DNA of 64,000 nucleotides from Bacteriovorax sp. PP10 (GCF_035013165.1 NZ_JAYGJQ010000001.1:1975302-2039301); one strand, 5' to 3'. Counted from the first letter of the stretch, positions 7,943-16,372 are shown. The notes: generated from the sequence alone by a model not told the origin. Translations and numbers: made by a program.

Positions 7943-9095
7943 TCGTTTCTATTTTGACTACAATGCAACGTCCCCGCTAGCGAAGAGAGTTACAGATTAT
8001 CTTCATAGCGGGGATTTTCTTTTTGGGAACCCGGCGTCCCTTCATGCTTCAGGCAAGAAATCAAAAAAGCACATCAATGAGACTATTGAGTACCTCTTTC
8101 AGTTGTTTAATTTAAAAACGGACACTCATAAATTATTTTTTCACTCAGGAGCTTCTGAGGGAATCAATTCTATTTTTAAAGGGCTCGCTTTTAAATTTTT
8201 CAAAGAAAAGAAAAAGGTTAGTTTCTTTTTTTCTGAAGTCGATCACGCGTGCGTGGTTCAGCTAAAAGAAGATTTAGAACTGCTTGGTCATAAAGTGATT
8301 TTTTTTCCTGTGGATAAAAACGGACTCTTCGATCAAATTGAATTAACAAAAAGTATTTTGAACGAAACCAGCGAAGGGCGTGAGTCGTATGTAAATTACA
8401 CTCTCATCAACAATGAAACTGGTGTGATATGGCCGCTTCAATGGGCCGAAGAAATCAAAAAACAAACTCAGGCCTTCATTCACGTAGATGCTGTTCAGTT
8501 AGTCGGTAAGATGGCCAACTGGGATATGCTTTCTCCTGAGCTTGATGCCTATACTTTTTCCGGCCATAAATTTGGTGCGCTTAAAGGAATTGGTTTTTCT
8601 TTCGTTAGTAATGACATTGAATTTTCTCCACTGATCGTCGGTGGCACTCAACAAGACGGCCTTCGTGCCGGAACTGAGAATGCTTTAGGCGTTTATTCTA
8701 TTAAGCTTGCTCTTCACGATATGAAAGAACAATTTGTAGCGTCTGAAGTGGGCGTAGCAAAGGATGAAATAGAAGAGGCCTTGGTTGAGTTCCTTGGAGA
8801 CAAGGGAGAGGTTGTGGCACGTGCTGCGCCTTTTAGAAATCTCAATACTATTTTCTTAGTTATCTACGGACAAAAAGCAGAAACACTAAGTGCAAAATTC
8901 GATATGATGGGCGTGGATCTTTCTACGGGGTCAGCTTGTTCGTCAGGGATTATTAAAGAGAACCGAGTGTTGATGGCGATGGGGTATTCTTATGAGAACT
9001 CCAGGTCTTCCATTCGCTTGTCGTTTTCTCCATTGATGAAGAAGTCGGATGTTGCCGGTTACGTTGAAAAAATAAAATCTATTTTAGCTAAATAA
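7923..9095 (+). CDS. NifS/IscS-type cysteine desulfurase (PLP-dependent)
   Basis: Takes sulfur from cysteine to a protein persulfide for Fe-S clusters and thio-cofactors. It has the family start YFDYNATSPL, GNPASLHASG, the NNETG and HVDAVQ segments, the PLP lysine in SGHKFGA (K216) and the mobile catalytic Cys in STGSACSSG (C339). The only plausible start is TTG at 7923, which overlaps the regulator gene by 20 bp and implies coupling. 390 aa is typical. No iscU, iscA or hscBA follows; the next plus-strand gene is 7 kb away, so the scaffold must be encoded elsewhere. Confidence 0.92.
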   Translation: MERSISNRFYFDYNATSPLAKRVTDYLHSGDFLFGNPASLHASGKKSKKHINETIEYLFQLFNLKTDTHKLFFHSGASEGINSIFKGLAFKFFKEKKKVSFFFSEVDHACVVQLKEDLELLGHKVIFFPVDKNGLFDQIELTKSILNETSEGRESYVNYTLINNETGVIWPLQWAEEIKKQTQAFIHVDAVQLVGKMANWDMLSPELDAYTFSGHKFGALKGIGFSFVSNDIEFSPLIVGGTQQDGLRAGTENALGVYSIKLALHDMKEQFVASEVGVAKDEIEEALVEFLGDKGEVVARAAPFRNLNTIFLVIYGQKAETLSAKFDMMGVDLSTGSACSSGIIKENRVLMAMGYSYENSRSSIRLSFSPLMKKSDVAGYVEKIKSILAK

Positions 9096-9096
9096 A

Positions 9097-9122
9097 AAAA
9101 TGCAGCCGAAGCTGCATTTTTA
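9097..9122 (+). terminator. Rho-independent terminator after the cysteine desulfurase
   Basis: A 10-bp stem AAAATGCAGC/GCTGCATTTT with a CGAA loop is followed by a T-run. It sits 2 bases after the stop. A/T tracts on both sides may let it work for the convergent gene too. Confidence 0.85.
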
Positions 9123-9194
9123 CTATTTTTGAATATGTAGCGAGATGAACTTTTTTTTAAGAGTTTATTTAGCCATCGAAGGACGCGCTTCTAA

Positions 9195-9914
9195 CTAGCG
9201 ACGTCTATCACCAGTAAATCTTAAAATAATAAGAAACAAGTTAATGAAGTCTAAATACAATGTAAGCGCACCAATCACAGTTAACTTAGATCTCTCTTCA
9301 TCACTGTAAGCATGCTGCCCCATTAATTTAATCTTCTGAGTATCGTAAGCAGTTAATCCAGCAAAGATTAAAAGCCCAACTAAGCTAAACACTAACCCAG
9401 CAGCTCCACCCATCATTGATGGAAAGAAAATTGATAGAAGTGAATAACCAATTAATCCAAATAATCCCATTGAACAAAATGTTCCAACCGGCCCCAGATC
9501 TTTTTTAGTGATAAAACCAAAAGCTGAAAGACCCGCAAACCCACAAGCAGTTGTGAAGAATGCTGATTGAATACTAGCTTGAGTGTAGATTAAAAAAATT
9601 GTTGAGAACGTTACACCTGTTAATGCAGAGTAAAGCATAAACAGACCAAGTGCCATTGCTGCCGTCATTCTGTTGATCATGGCAGATAAACCAATAACCA
9701 CACCAAATTGAGCAATAATTAAAACCCAAAACAATCCTCTGTTCGTTGCGATTGTTGTCGCAAGAGCTTCGTTTGTTCCGATATATGTAGAGATACCTGC
9801 AGTAAGAAGAACACCAATGCTCATCCATTGATAAACTCTTGTCATGAATCCCGCTTGAACTTCAGTGCGTGATCCAACATCTAAACTAGAATATTTTCTT
9901 TGATTACTTTCCAT
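9195..9914 (-). CDS. Bax inhibitor-1 (BI-1/YbhL) family membrane protein
   Basis: A 239-aa polytopic protein with about seven hydrophobic segments after a short polar N-terminus (MESNQRKYSSLDV). The BI-1 hallmarks are ending in LYLDFINLFLIILRFTGDRRR-like sequence and the segment GLTAYDTQKIK. Members are pH-sensitive calcium-leak or stress-protection proteins; the bacterial role is poorly defined. An AAGGATGG site precedes the ATG. It is probably co-transcribed with the 50-aa ORF 37 bp upstream. Confidence 0.9.
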   Translation of the reverse strand: MESNQRKYSSLDVGSRTEVQAGFMTRVYQWMSIGVLLTAGISTYIGTNEALATTIATNRGLFWVLIIAQFGVVIGLSAMINRMTAAMALGLFMLYSALTGVTFSTIFLIYTQASIQSAFFTTACGFAGLSAFGFITKKDLGPVGTFCSMGLFGLIGYSLLSIFFPSMMGGAAGLVFSLVGLLIFAGLTAYDTQKIKLMGQHAYSDEERSKLTVIGALTLYLDFINLFLIILRFTGDRRR

Positions 9915-9951
9915 AAAACCATCCTTAAAAAGTAGTATGGAAATTATACTC

Positions 9952-10104
9952 CTAAAAATTCTTGATACGAAGCTTTTTTAAGTCCTCTAAGTTCTCAAGA
10001 TTGGACTTTTGGCGCATCTCAAGCAAGATCCAGGTTTCCTTAGAATCATGTTTTGAGATTCGCATAAAAAAATTTGCTAAAAGATTGTTAAGATATGTCC
10101 ACAT
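9952..10104 (-). CDS. Small 50-aa protein upstream of the BI-1 gene
   Basis: ATG at 10104 follows GGGAG with 7-nt spacing. The ORF encodes MWTYLNNLLANFF..., with an amphipathic start and a charged, Glu/Lys/Leu-rich end (NLENLEDLKKLRIKNF). The layout (a short aromatic helix, then acidic/basic residues) is loosely like the DUF3563-type small proteins, but I cannot assign it. It ends 37 bp before the BI-1 start, in the same direction, so an operon is likely. Confidence 0.55.
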   Translation of the reverse strand: MWTYLNNLLANFFMRISKHDSKETWILLEMRQKSNLENLEDLKKLRIKNF

Positions 10105-10205
10105 TGTAGTTCTCCCATGAATTACCTTTGAATTGATCAGAATGTAATGGAATGGGAGAGCTACTTCCAGTTAGGAAATGGTTAATGTTTGATTGAGATT
10201 ATTTT

Positions 10206-10856
10206 TTAGAAATCGCCTTTTAGAATCGGCAAGATCTCTTTAATACCATAAGCAATCATTTCAATCGACATTGATAAAAGAATTAAACCCATAATTCGAG
10301 TCATTACGTTCAGACCGATCTGGCCAAGTTTTTCACCGATTTTTTCTGCGTACATTAAAATGAATTTAATGCAAAAACCGACAATTAAAATCATCAATAT
10401 ACCAGCAATCCAGTGAGCAGGAGTCGTGAAGTTTTTTGCATGAATGATAGATGTTGAAATCGCACCTGGCCCCGATAGAAGAGGAATGGCCAGAGGAATG
10501 ATTCCCAACTCTCTCTCAAAATCTATTGATTCCATTTCTTCGCTGTTAATTTTTGAATTTGATTGCTGGCCGGAAATCATACTGAAGGCGGTGGTTGTTA
10601 AAAGGAATCCACCGGCGATAGTAAATGATGCGATTGAGATACCAAAAAAATTAAGAACATATTGTCCAACAATCAAACTGATTAAGATTGTCACAGTTAC
10701 TGCTGTCGCCGTGTGATTGGCCAGCTTTTTAACGTTTATTTTTCTATGATTTTTTACAAATCCTAAGAATACAGGAATAGCACCCAGGGGGTTGATAATT
10801 GAAACCAGCGTGACCGCAAACTTCAGAACATCAGTGATAGCTGGAGTAAATTCCAT
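10206..10856 (-). CDS. MarC family (UPF0056) integral membrane protein
   Basis: A 216-aa protein with six hydrophobic segments. The signature SIINPLGAIPVFLGF near residues 18-32 and PLLSGPGAISTSII in the middle are typical of MarC/YchE/YhgN proteins, whose transport function is unsettled. It starts 2 bp after the murJ stop, so it is translated from the same message. The original antibiotic-resistance role of MarC was withdrawn, so no resistance call is made. Confidence 0.9.
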   Translation of the reverse strand: MEFTPAITDVLKFAVTLVSIINPLGAIPVFLGFVKNHRKINVKKLANHTATAVTVTILISLIVGQYVLNFFGISIASFTIAGGFLLTTTAFSMISGQQSNSKINSEEMESIDFERELGIIPLAIPLLSGPGAISTSIIHAKNFTTPAHWIAGILMILIVGFCIKFILMYAEKIGEKLGQIGLNVMTRIMGLILLSMSIEMIAYGIKEILPILKGDF

Positions 10857-10858
10857 TA

Positions 10859-12475
10859 TTATTTCCTTAAAACTTTCGACTTAATTTTATTAATCACTGC
10901 CTGAGATTCTTCGATGTTAATCATGTAGGTAAGTGCGAAATACAACACACCAAATACACCTAAGATAATAATCGCCCTAGGAATTGGAAGAGTCAAAAAA
11001 TGTGAGGGAATAAACCATTTAATACTTAACCCAACTGCTGCAGCAATTAGAGCACATCCCCAAAGTTTTGATTGGTAACGCCAATTAACTCCAGTCTTGC
11101 CGATAATGCCGTTAAGTTTATTTTTTAGCAGCATGAATTCAATCCATCCACTAAGCCCTGCAGAAGAAGTCAGTCCAGCAGTTGCATAGGCAGGATCACT
11201 TGTAATCATTGGAGCGAATTTAAAAGCGAACAGGTATCCTAATATCGTTGTGAAGAAAATTCGCACAACTGCAAAATTCAGTGTTGTTCTCGTATCTTTT
11301 AAAGAAAAGAAAGTTGATGAGTAGAGACGTCCGATGGTTGAAGCGAGAAGACCTACGCTTGATCCGATGAGAACGATCCAAACCACACGAGTGTCTTGTG
11401 ACGTAAATTTCCCAGTTTGGAAAAGGGCCGCAACAACGATGTCACCTAGAATAATAAAAGCGGCGATTGATGGAATAATAAAAAAACTGATTTTTTGGAT
11501 TCCATTTTGAAGTCGAGTGCGAAGTTTTGCGTAAATTTCTTCTTGAGACCCGAGAATTGAACTCATTTCTGGAAGCTCACTTGCAGAAATGCTCATCCCG
11601 AAAAGCGAGATGGGAAGTGTGTAAAGAAGTTGAGCGTAAGATAAATTTGAAACAGCACCAGACTGAAGCAAACTCGCCAGAACGTTATCTATGTATGAAC
11701 TGACCTGAACAACTCCACGAGAGATAACACTTGGAACGAAGTTTTTTAAGATGATTCTTACATGGAGCACTTTTGTGTCCAGTCTCGGTCTGAAATATTT
11801 TAGAAGTTTAATAGTCGTCGGTATTTGAATCGCAACTTGAAGGAAACTACCAAGAACTAAACCCCAACCTGCGATAATGGCCAGGTCGTATTGAGAAGTT
11901 CCTTGTCCGTAAGCGAGAAGTGTCGCGAGAATCGCCGCGTTCCAGATGATAGGAGCAGCGTATGATAAAAAGAAGCGACGGTGACTGTTTAAAATTCCCA
12001 AACACCATGCCGACATAACAACCAGCCCGGTACCAGGAAAGAAAATCTGCACAAGCTTAATTGTCAGTTCTCTTTTTTCACCTTGAAATCCAGGAGCAAT
12101 CGTATCAATTAAAAAAGGTGTAGCAACAATCCCACCAATAACCAAAAGCGATGTCATTAAGAACATCAACGTACCGATCGTCATGGCAACTTTTGAAGCT
12201 TCTAGATGATCATGTGGATTTTCTGTATTCTCATTATGTTCACGTGCCAGAAGACCCGCATAAACCGGAATGAAGGAAGCAGAGAGTACACCTTCACCGA
12301 AGAGGTTCTGTAAAAAATTAGGAATTTTAAGTGCGGCCTTAAAAGCATCTCCGGCATCAGAGTTACCGAAATAGTGAGCAAAAACGCGCTCTCTTAAAAG
12401 ACCTGCGATCCTGCTGAGAAAAATCCCAAGGCCGACAAACAAAGCACCACTTCTTTTATTTTCATTTTTTTTCAT
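10859..12475 (-). CDS. murJ: Lipid II flippase MurJ (MviN)
   Basis: Flips lipid II across the inner membrane for peptidoglycan synthesis. The 538-aa protein has about 14 membrane segments. Family features are FGNSDAGDAFKAALKIPN near the start, LFGEGVLSASFIPVY with the essential charged residues, and SYAQLLYTLPISLFGMS in the middle. I take ATG at 12475 as the start; a GTG at 12481 two codons earlier is also possible. It forms a run with the methyltransferase-like gene upstream (about 34 bp) and marC downstream. Confidence 0.95.
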   Translation of the reverse strand: MKKNENKRSGALFVGLGIFLSRIAGLLRERVFAHYFGNSDAGDAFKAALKIPNFLQNLFGEGVLSASFIPVYAGLLAREHNENTENPHDHLEASKVAMTIGTLMFLMTSLLVIGGIVATPFLIDTIAPGFQGEKRELTIKLVQIFFPGTGLVVMSAWCLGILNSHRRFFLSYAAPIIWNAAILATLLAYGQGTSQYDLAIIAGWGLVLGSFLQVAIQIPTTIKLLKYFRPRLDTKVLHVRIILKNFVPSVISRGVVQVSSYIDNVLASLLQSGAVSNLSYAQLLYTLPISLFGMSISASELPEMSSILGSQEEIYAKLRTRLQNGIQKISFFIIPSIAAFIILGDIVVAALFQTGKFTSQDTRVVWIVLIGSSVGLLASTIGRLYSSTFFSLKDTRTTLNFAVVRIFFTTILGYLFAFKFAPMITSDPAYATAGLTSSAGLSGWIEFMLLKNKLNGIIGKTGVNWRYQSKLWGCALIAAAVGLSIKWFIPSHFLTLPIPRAIIILGVFGVLYFALTYMINIEESQAVINKIKSKVLRK

Positions 12476-12509
12476 AGTCACTTTATTAAAGATTTTCTTA
12501 TAAGAAAGA

Positions 12510-13304
12510 TCAATGACTATTTATGTTTTTTAAAACAAATCCACAGACACGCATTTTCATGCCAACGTCTTTTTGGAATTCAGGTATAGGGGCAACATTC
12601 CAGTTCCATTCTTCGCTAGGTTTTGGAAGACTCAAATGCTCATAGTTGTGATCTGTCTGAATGACTTTATCATTCTTATCATAATAAAAAGTTTGAGTGT
12701 CAGTGATTAGGATGGCATTGGTATGAAAGGATTGAAGGTAAGTCAGATGGTTTTGTGTCACACCTTTTAAAAAGGTTTCAACCTGAGCTTCGGTGAATCT
12801 TTTTTTTAACTTTTTATAAATGAAAGTTTCAAGATGCAAGGGGAGTTGAGACATTACATTCACAGATAGAACCAGGCCCCAGTCTTCGTCGACAAACTTC
12901 GCAGGAACCTTGTCCTTTAGCTTTTTATCAACTCTCAAGGCCTCTTCAATCTCAGTGATCTCGTGCTCAATAAACTCTACATTAGTAAGATGAGCAACAG
13001 ACTTCTTCGTCGATTTCAAATGAACAATATCCACCAAAACAACTCTTTTAAAAGTTTTTGAAAGAAGCTCTGTCGGGATTTCATGGAGAGGCCCGGATCC
13101 TAAAACCAAAACAGAATCATAATGACGGGCATTTTTTAATTCGGCCGCAATGAACTGCTTGCAAGAGGCGCGGTGAGTGGCCCAGGTTTTTTGACAACGT
13201 TTTTCGCGGGATAAAAGTGAGATGCTTTCGAAGAGGTGACCAAATGTTTTGGCCTCTTTGAGGGTAGGTCTTTCAGATATATAAGTAAGTAATTCTCGTA
13301 TCAA
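12510..13304 (-). CDS. SAM-dependent methyltransferase-like protein
   Basis: 264 aa. VLVLGSGPLHEIP near residue 86 looks like a Rossmann SAM loop (E/DxGxGxG variant), followed by an acidic strand end VVLVDIVHLK and ENVMS/LVLSVNVMSQLP in the motif IV position. Substrate is unknown. The only usable start is TTG at 13304; an in-frame stop lies 18-21 nt upstream. That TTG is inside one arm of a perfect 13-bp inverted repeat, which may limit its translation. It sits between the 84-aa gene and murJ. Confidence 0.55.
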   Translation of the reverse strand: MIRELLTYISERPTLKEAKTFGHLFESISLLSREKRCQKTWATHRASCKQFIAAELKNARHYDSVLVLGSGPLHEIPTELLSKTFKRVVLVDIVHLKSTKKSVAHLTNVEFIEHEITEIEEALRVDKKLKDKVPAKFVDEDWGLVLSVNVMSQLPLHLETFIYKKLKKRFTEAQVETFLKGVTQNHLTYLQSFHTNAILITDTQTFYYDKNDKVIQTDHNYEHLSLPKPSEEWNWNVAPIPEFQKDVGMKMRVCGFVLKNINSH

Positions 13305-13340
13305 AAAGAAGACCCCAAAGGATTATGTTTTTGATACGAG
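13295..13340 (-). repeat. Perfect 13-bp inverted repeat around the methyltransferase start
   Basis: Arms CTCGTATCAAAAA (13295-13307) and TTTTTGATACGAG (13328-13340) flank a 20-nt loop. On the minus strand the second arm contains the TTG start codon of the downstream gene and the loop contains its GGGG ribosome-binding candidate. There is no terminal U-run, so a translational switch or operator is more likely than a terminator. Confidence 0.6.
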
Positions 13341-13348
13341 TATAAAAC

Positions 13349-13603
13349 TTAAGCGGCCTTTTTACTAGTCGTCTTAACGTTAACGTAATTGACATAAGAA
13401 GGAATTCTTTGTTGAAGAAGATCCCATACAATTTTTTCTTCCAGGCCATCAACTCGAGCGCATCTGATAAGCTCTTCAACTCTTGAGTCTAATAGTTCGT
13501 AGTCGATTGTAGAGCGGTAAACGTGCTCACATTCAACCAAAACGCCTTCGATTTCTTCTTTGTACTGTGCAATGAGTGTAATTGTAAAACTGTCGCGATC
13601 CAT
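13349..13603 (-). CDS. Small 84-aa hypothetical protein
   Basis: The sequence starts MDRDSFTITLIAQYKEEIE and is rich in Glu, Val and Arg, with predicted helices and no membrane segment. The ATG has a strong GAAGGGG site 5 nt upstream, which supports translation. I do not recognise a family. A sigma-28-like sequence lies about 42 bp upstream and motB ends about 100 bp upstream on the same strand, so it may belong to the motility regulon. Confidence 0.7.
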   Translation of the reverse strand: MDRDSFTITLIAQYKEEIEGVLVECEHVYRSTIDYELLDSRVEELIRCARVDGLEEKIVWDLLQQRIPSYVNYVNVKTTSKKAA

Positions 13604-13644
13604 GTATGCCCCTTCTTTTTTTCAGCGGAGAGCTGATAAGAGGC

Positions 13645-13672
13645 ATATCGGATATCTGAGTAAAATACTTTA
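13645..13672 (-). promoter_or_regulatory. Weak sigma-28-like promoter before the 84-aa gene
   Basis: On the minus strand TAAAGTAT and TCCGATAT (7/8 and 6/8 matches to TAAAGTTT and GCCGATAA) are separated by 12 nt, one more than ideal. It is 42 bp before the ATG. Confidence 0.35.
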
Positions 13673-13699
13673 GTAATTTATATAATATGTCTAACTAAA

Positions 13700-14464
13700 C
13701 TAGAAGTTTCTATGCTTTAGAATGAACTCCACACGTCTATTCACGTTGATTCCTTTTTCTTCTTCCTCAGAAGATACCGTCGCACTCGATTGCGCTACTG
13801 GAATAAGCTTGTCCGGCATAACGTTGAAGTCTTTAATGAGAGACGTTCTAATCGCCATCGCACGCTTAAAAGAGAGATCCCAGTTCGCCTGATCAGTGGC
13901 CCCTTCACCTTTTTCAGTATGGCCGATGATGGAAACAGTTCCTTCGTAATCTTTGAAAACGTCAGCAAGTTTCTTCAGGTAGTTTTTCCCTTCATAAGAA
14001 ATTTCAGTTGATCCAAACTGGAAGACAACGTTTCCAGGAATCGCAAACTTTAAATATTCAGAGTTGTAATCAGCAGAGAAGGCATTCCCGTCAAAAAGTT
14101 CATCGACAAGTTTTGAGAGAACTTTGTGTTCCTGTAAATAAACCGGGCGTGGGCGAGCAGGTTCTGTGACGTCGGCCTGGTCAAATCCACCTTCTTGTCC
14201 GTTAAGTACAGAGTAAGAAGTATTGGGTGCACTTCCAATTTTACCCACTGAATCCGATCCACCTTTAAAGATAGTTGCAGAGGTAAAATAATCGGAGATG
14301 GCTGCTTTCGTTTCTTCGTCGGCCCCCATAAGCCACATAACGAGGAAGAAGGCCATCATCGCAGTCATGAAGTCGGCGAAGGCAACTTTCCAGGCACCAC
14401 CGTGAGCTCCGGCGTGACCTTTGTTAATTCTTTTTATAATAATTGGCGCTTTTTCGTCTGCCAT
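13700..14464 (-). CDS. motB: Flagellar motor stator protein MotB
   Basis: 254 aa. A basic N-terminus is followed by one membrane helix (about 28-46) containing the proton-binding Asp31 in FADFMTAMMAFF, then a plug/linker and a C-terminal OmpA-like peptidoglycan-binding domain (about 130-250: VVFQFGSTEIS, IIGHTEKGE, NRRVEFI). It anchors the MotA ring to the cell wall and couples ion flow to rotation. A GGAA site precedes the ATG. The gene is 116 bp downstream of motA with a terminator-like hairpin in between. Confidence 0.95.
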   Translation of the reverse strand: MADEKAPIIIKRINKGHAGAHGGAWKVAFADFMTAMMAFFLVMWLMGADEETKAAISDYFTSATIFKGGSDSVGKIGSAPNTSYSVLNGQEGGFDQADVTEPARPRPVYLQEHKVLSKLVDELFDGNAFSADYNSEYLKFAIPGNVVFQFGSTEISYEGKNYLKKLADVFKDYEGTVSIIGHTEKGEGATDQANWDLSFKRAMAIRTSLIKDFNVMPDKLIPVAQSSATVSSEEEEKGINVNRRVEFILKHRNF

Positions 14465-14554
14465 AATGAAATTCCTTTTTCAGTATGTTTTTAAATTACT
14501 AAAAGTAAAACTCTTAGTACCAAAATACGTCTCTTAAACCATTTCAAGCGACGT

Positions 14555-14580
14555 AAAAATGCTCCAGTGGAGCATTTTTT
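14555..14580 (-). terminator. Palindromic terminator between motA and motB (dispersed repeat copy 1)
   Basis: An 11-bp stem AAAAATGCTCC/GGAGCATTTTT with loop AGT directly follows the motA stop. A/T tracts on both sides make it bidirectional. Nearly identical hairpins occur at 37305 and 61245. The message must read through it, or motB must have its own promoter. Confidence 0.8.
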
Positions 14581-15438
14581 TTACTTTTTACCAGCGTTAG
14601 CCGTCGCTTCATCTACTTCTTTAAATGAAGGGCGGAATTCCGCGGGAATACTTCTTCTTCCAAATTCAGCACATACTTTTGCGTTTACACCTTTTGCAAA
14701 GGCAAGAAGGCAAATCTTGGCCGTCACCATAAAGCGCATTTCTTCTTTTAAGTTAGATTCAACTTTAGCAACAAGTGGCTGTAAGTATCCATATGAGAAA
14801 AGAATTCCCAGGAAGGTACCTACCAAGGCCGCGGCAACCGACGCCCCGATGACTTCCTTACCTTGAGTCAGTTTTCCCATGGTAATAACGATCCCGAGAA
14901 CGGCAGCAACGATACCCAGACCTGGTAGGGCATCCGAAACTCTGTTGATCGAAGCAACGAGAGTGTGCTCTTCTTCTGTTACGATCTCTAAATCGGCATT
15001 CATTAAATCTTCTAAGTCATAAGGAGATAGTGATGAAGCGATCTGAACTTTCAGCGTATCGCAGATAAAATCGATGGCATGGTGATTGTGTAAAACAGCA
15101 GGGTAGCGTTTGAAAATTTCTGAGCCTTCCGGATTTTCAACGTGAGGTTCAATTGAAATCGGGTTAGCTGAGGCCATCTTAATTAACTCGAACATACACT
15201 GAAGTAGTTCGATGTAAGCTGCTTTATTGATCCCAGTTCCTTTCATGGCCTGAATAGATCTCGCAAGAGCTGCTTTCATGATGTATGGGCTGGTTGCCAT
15301 AATCATCGATCCAACTGCCGCACCACCAATGATGAGGATCTCTGTAGGCTGCCAAAGAACTGCCAGGTTACCATGGTGGAGAACATATCCCATGATTACG
15401 CAGACAGTAGTAAAAATCGCACCGATGATAGTGAACAT
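14581..15438 (-). CDS. motA: Flagellar motor stator protein MotA
   Basis: 285 aa with four membrane helices: two near the N-terminus (FTIIGAIFTTVCVIMGYVL and IGGAAVGSMIMA) and two after the large cytoplasmic loop (LPGLGIVAAVLGIVITM, SVAAALVGTFLGILFSYGY). The conserved prolines for torque and proton coupling are in LPGLG. I choose ATG 15438 because GGAGG lies 5 nt upstream; a TTG at 15450 would fall on the SD itself. It pairs with motB and has a sigma-28-type promoter just upstream. Confidence 0.96.
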   Translation of the reverse strand: MFTIIGAIFTTVCVIMGYVLHHGNLAVLWQPTEILIIGGAAVGSMIMATSPYIMKAALARSIQAMKGTGINKAAYIELLQCMFELIKMASANPISIEPHVENPEGSEIFKRYPAVLHNHHAIDFICDTLKVQIASSLSPYDLEDLMNADLEIVTEEEHTLVASINRVSDALPGLGIVAAVLGIVITMGKLTQGKEVIGASVAAALVGTFLGILFSYGYLQPLVAKVESNLKEEMRFMVTAKICLLAFAKGVNAKVCAEFGRRSIPAEFRPSFKEVDEATANAGKK

Positions 15439-15463
15439 AAAATCCTCCAATTGATTTGCTATC

Positions 15464-15490
15464 TTATCGAAAGATCATTTGAAATCTTTA
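15464..15490 (-). promoter_or_regulatory. Sigma-28 (FliA)-type flagellar promoter for motA
   Basis: On the minus strand TAAAGATT, an 11-nt spacer, then TTCGATAA match the consensus TAAAGTTT-N11-GCCGATAA at 7/8 and 6/8 positions with the exact spacing. The -10 end is about 26 nt before the motA ATG. This fits late flagellar gene control. Confidence 0.7.
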
Positions 15491-15593
15491 ATAGTTGGAG
15501 ACTTACGAAGTGTATTTAGGAAAAAAACGCAACAGCGCTTTAAAATGATCAGGTATTTCGTTTGAGAAAATAGATTTAATCAGGAATGTGGGA

Positions 15594-16211
15594 CTAGTCG
15601 TCCCACTCAATATCAGAGTTGATTGTCACTCCGGAAACAGTCTTTTCTTTTTCTTTCTTGATGAACGGAAATGTAACAGGCGTCGTTCCTTCAAAAGTTT
15701 CTTCAAAAGCGATTGTGATGGTTCTTGGAACAAACTCCATCAACATTCTCAGGTAATCGCCGTTTTTAATTGTGTCCATGACCGCAGTGTCTGCTTCAGG
15801 GTCTAAATCAATTTCCATCATTGGCTTAGAAGAAGTATTTTTAACGATAAGAGCGGCCTTAATTTTCTCGCGCGGGATTTCACTCGTCATGTTCCATGAA
15901 CCGAAATGAAAGTAGTCCAGGTAGAAAAATGATTTTTCGTATTTAAACTTGCGGGGGATCATTAGGGATTGCAGGAATTTTCTTGTCGACGGGTCTTTAG
16001 ATTTTTTAGCTAACTTTTCAGCTAGGTAGCCATCTTCAACGCGGATAATGTAAGCACCTGGGTTTCTCGTTGATTCAAACAGTAGGTACTGGAATCCAAC
16101 AGAAAACAGGGTAAAAAGTTTTTGTTGTGTTAAATGAACGTGTACAGCGTCAGTTTCGATCAGCGTTTTAACGCCTTCGTAGAGGTCTTGTTTGCTTAGA
16201 TCTCCGCTCAT
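15594..16211 (-). CDS. Hypothetical 205-aa protein upstream of motA
   Basis: No family recognised. It is a soluble-looking alpha/beta protein with no signal peptide, a short Tyr/Phe-rich stretch (SFFYLDYFHFGSWNM, about residues 97-111) and an acidic end (INSDIEWDD). It lies 155 bp upstream of motA on the same strand. The sigma-28 motif between them suggests motA is separately controlled. A role in motility or c-di-GMP response is only a guess from position. Confidence 0.6.
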   Translation of the reverse strand: MSGDLSKQDLYEGVKTLIETDAVHVHLTQQKLFTLFSVGFQYLLFESTRNPGAYIIRVEDGYLAEKLAKKSKDPSTRKFLQSLMIPRKFKYEKSFFYLDYFHFGSWNMTSEIPREKIKAALIVKNTSSKPMMEIDLDPEADTAVMDTIKNGDYLRMLMEFVPRTITIAFEETFEGTTPVTFPFIKKEKEKTVSGVTINSDIEWDD

Positions 16212-16343
16212 AGTCAGTTATGCCTTTAATTGTGGGTTGAGGTATTAAATTACCAGAAAAAATTTTTAGAGAGTTTTAGTGATCTTGTCAATTCTTTGCT
16301 GCTCCTTGTTTATCTTTTTTCACTCTGAATAGAGCGATCTTTG

Positions 16344-16372
16344 TTGACTCATCTCTCTAAATTTCTTATTAT
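16344..16372 (+). promoter_or_regulatory. Sigma-70 promoter of fusA
   Basis: TTGACT (16344-16349) and TATTAT (16367-16372) have exactly 17 bp between them, each 5/6 to consensus. It predicts a leader of about 65-70 nt ending in the GGAG site before the ATG at 16446. Confidence 0.7.

Noticed and set aside
14567..14866. Plus-strand ORF of 99 codons
   Set aside because: Antisense to the 3' part of motA and starts inside the terminator hairpin.
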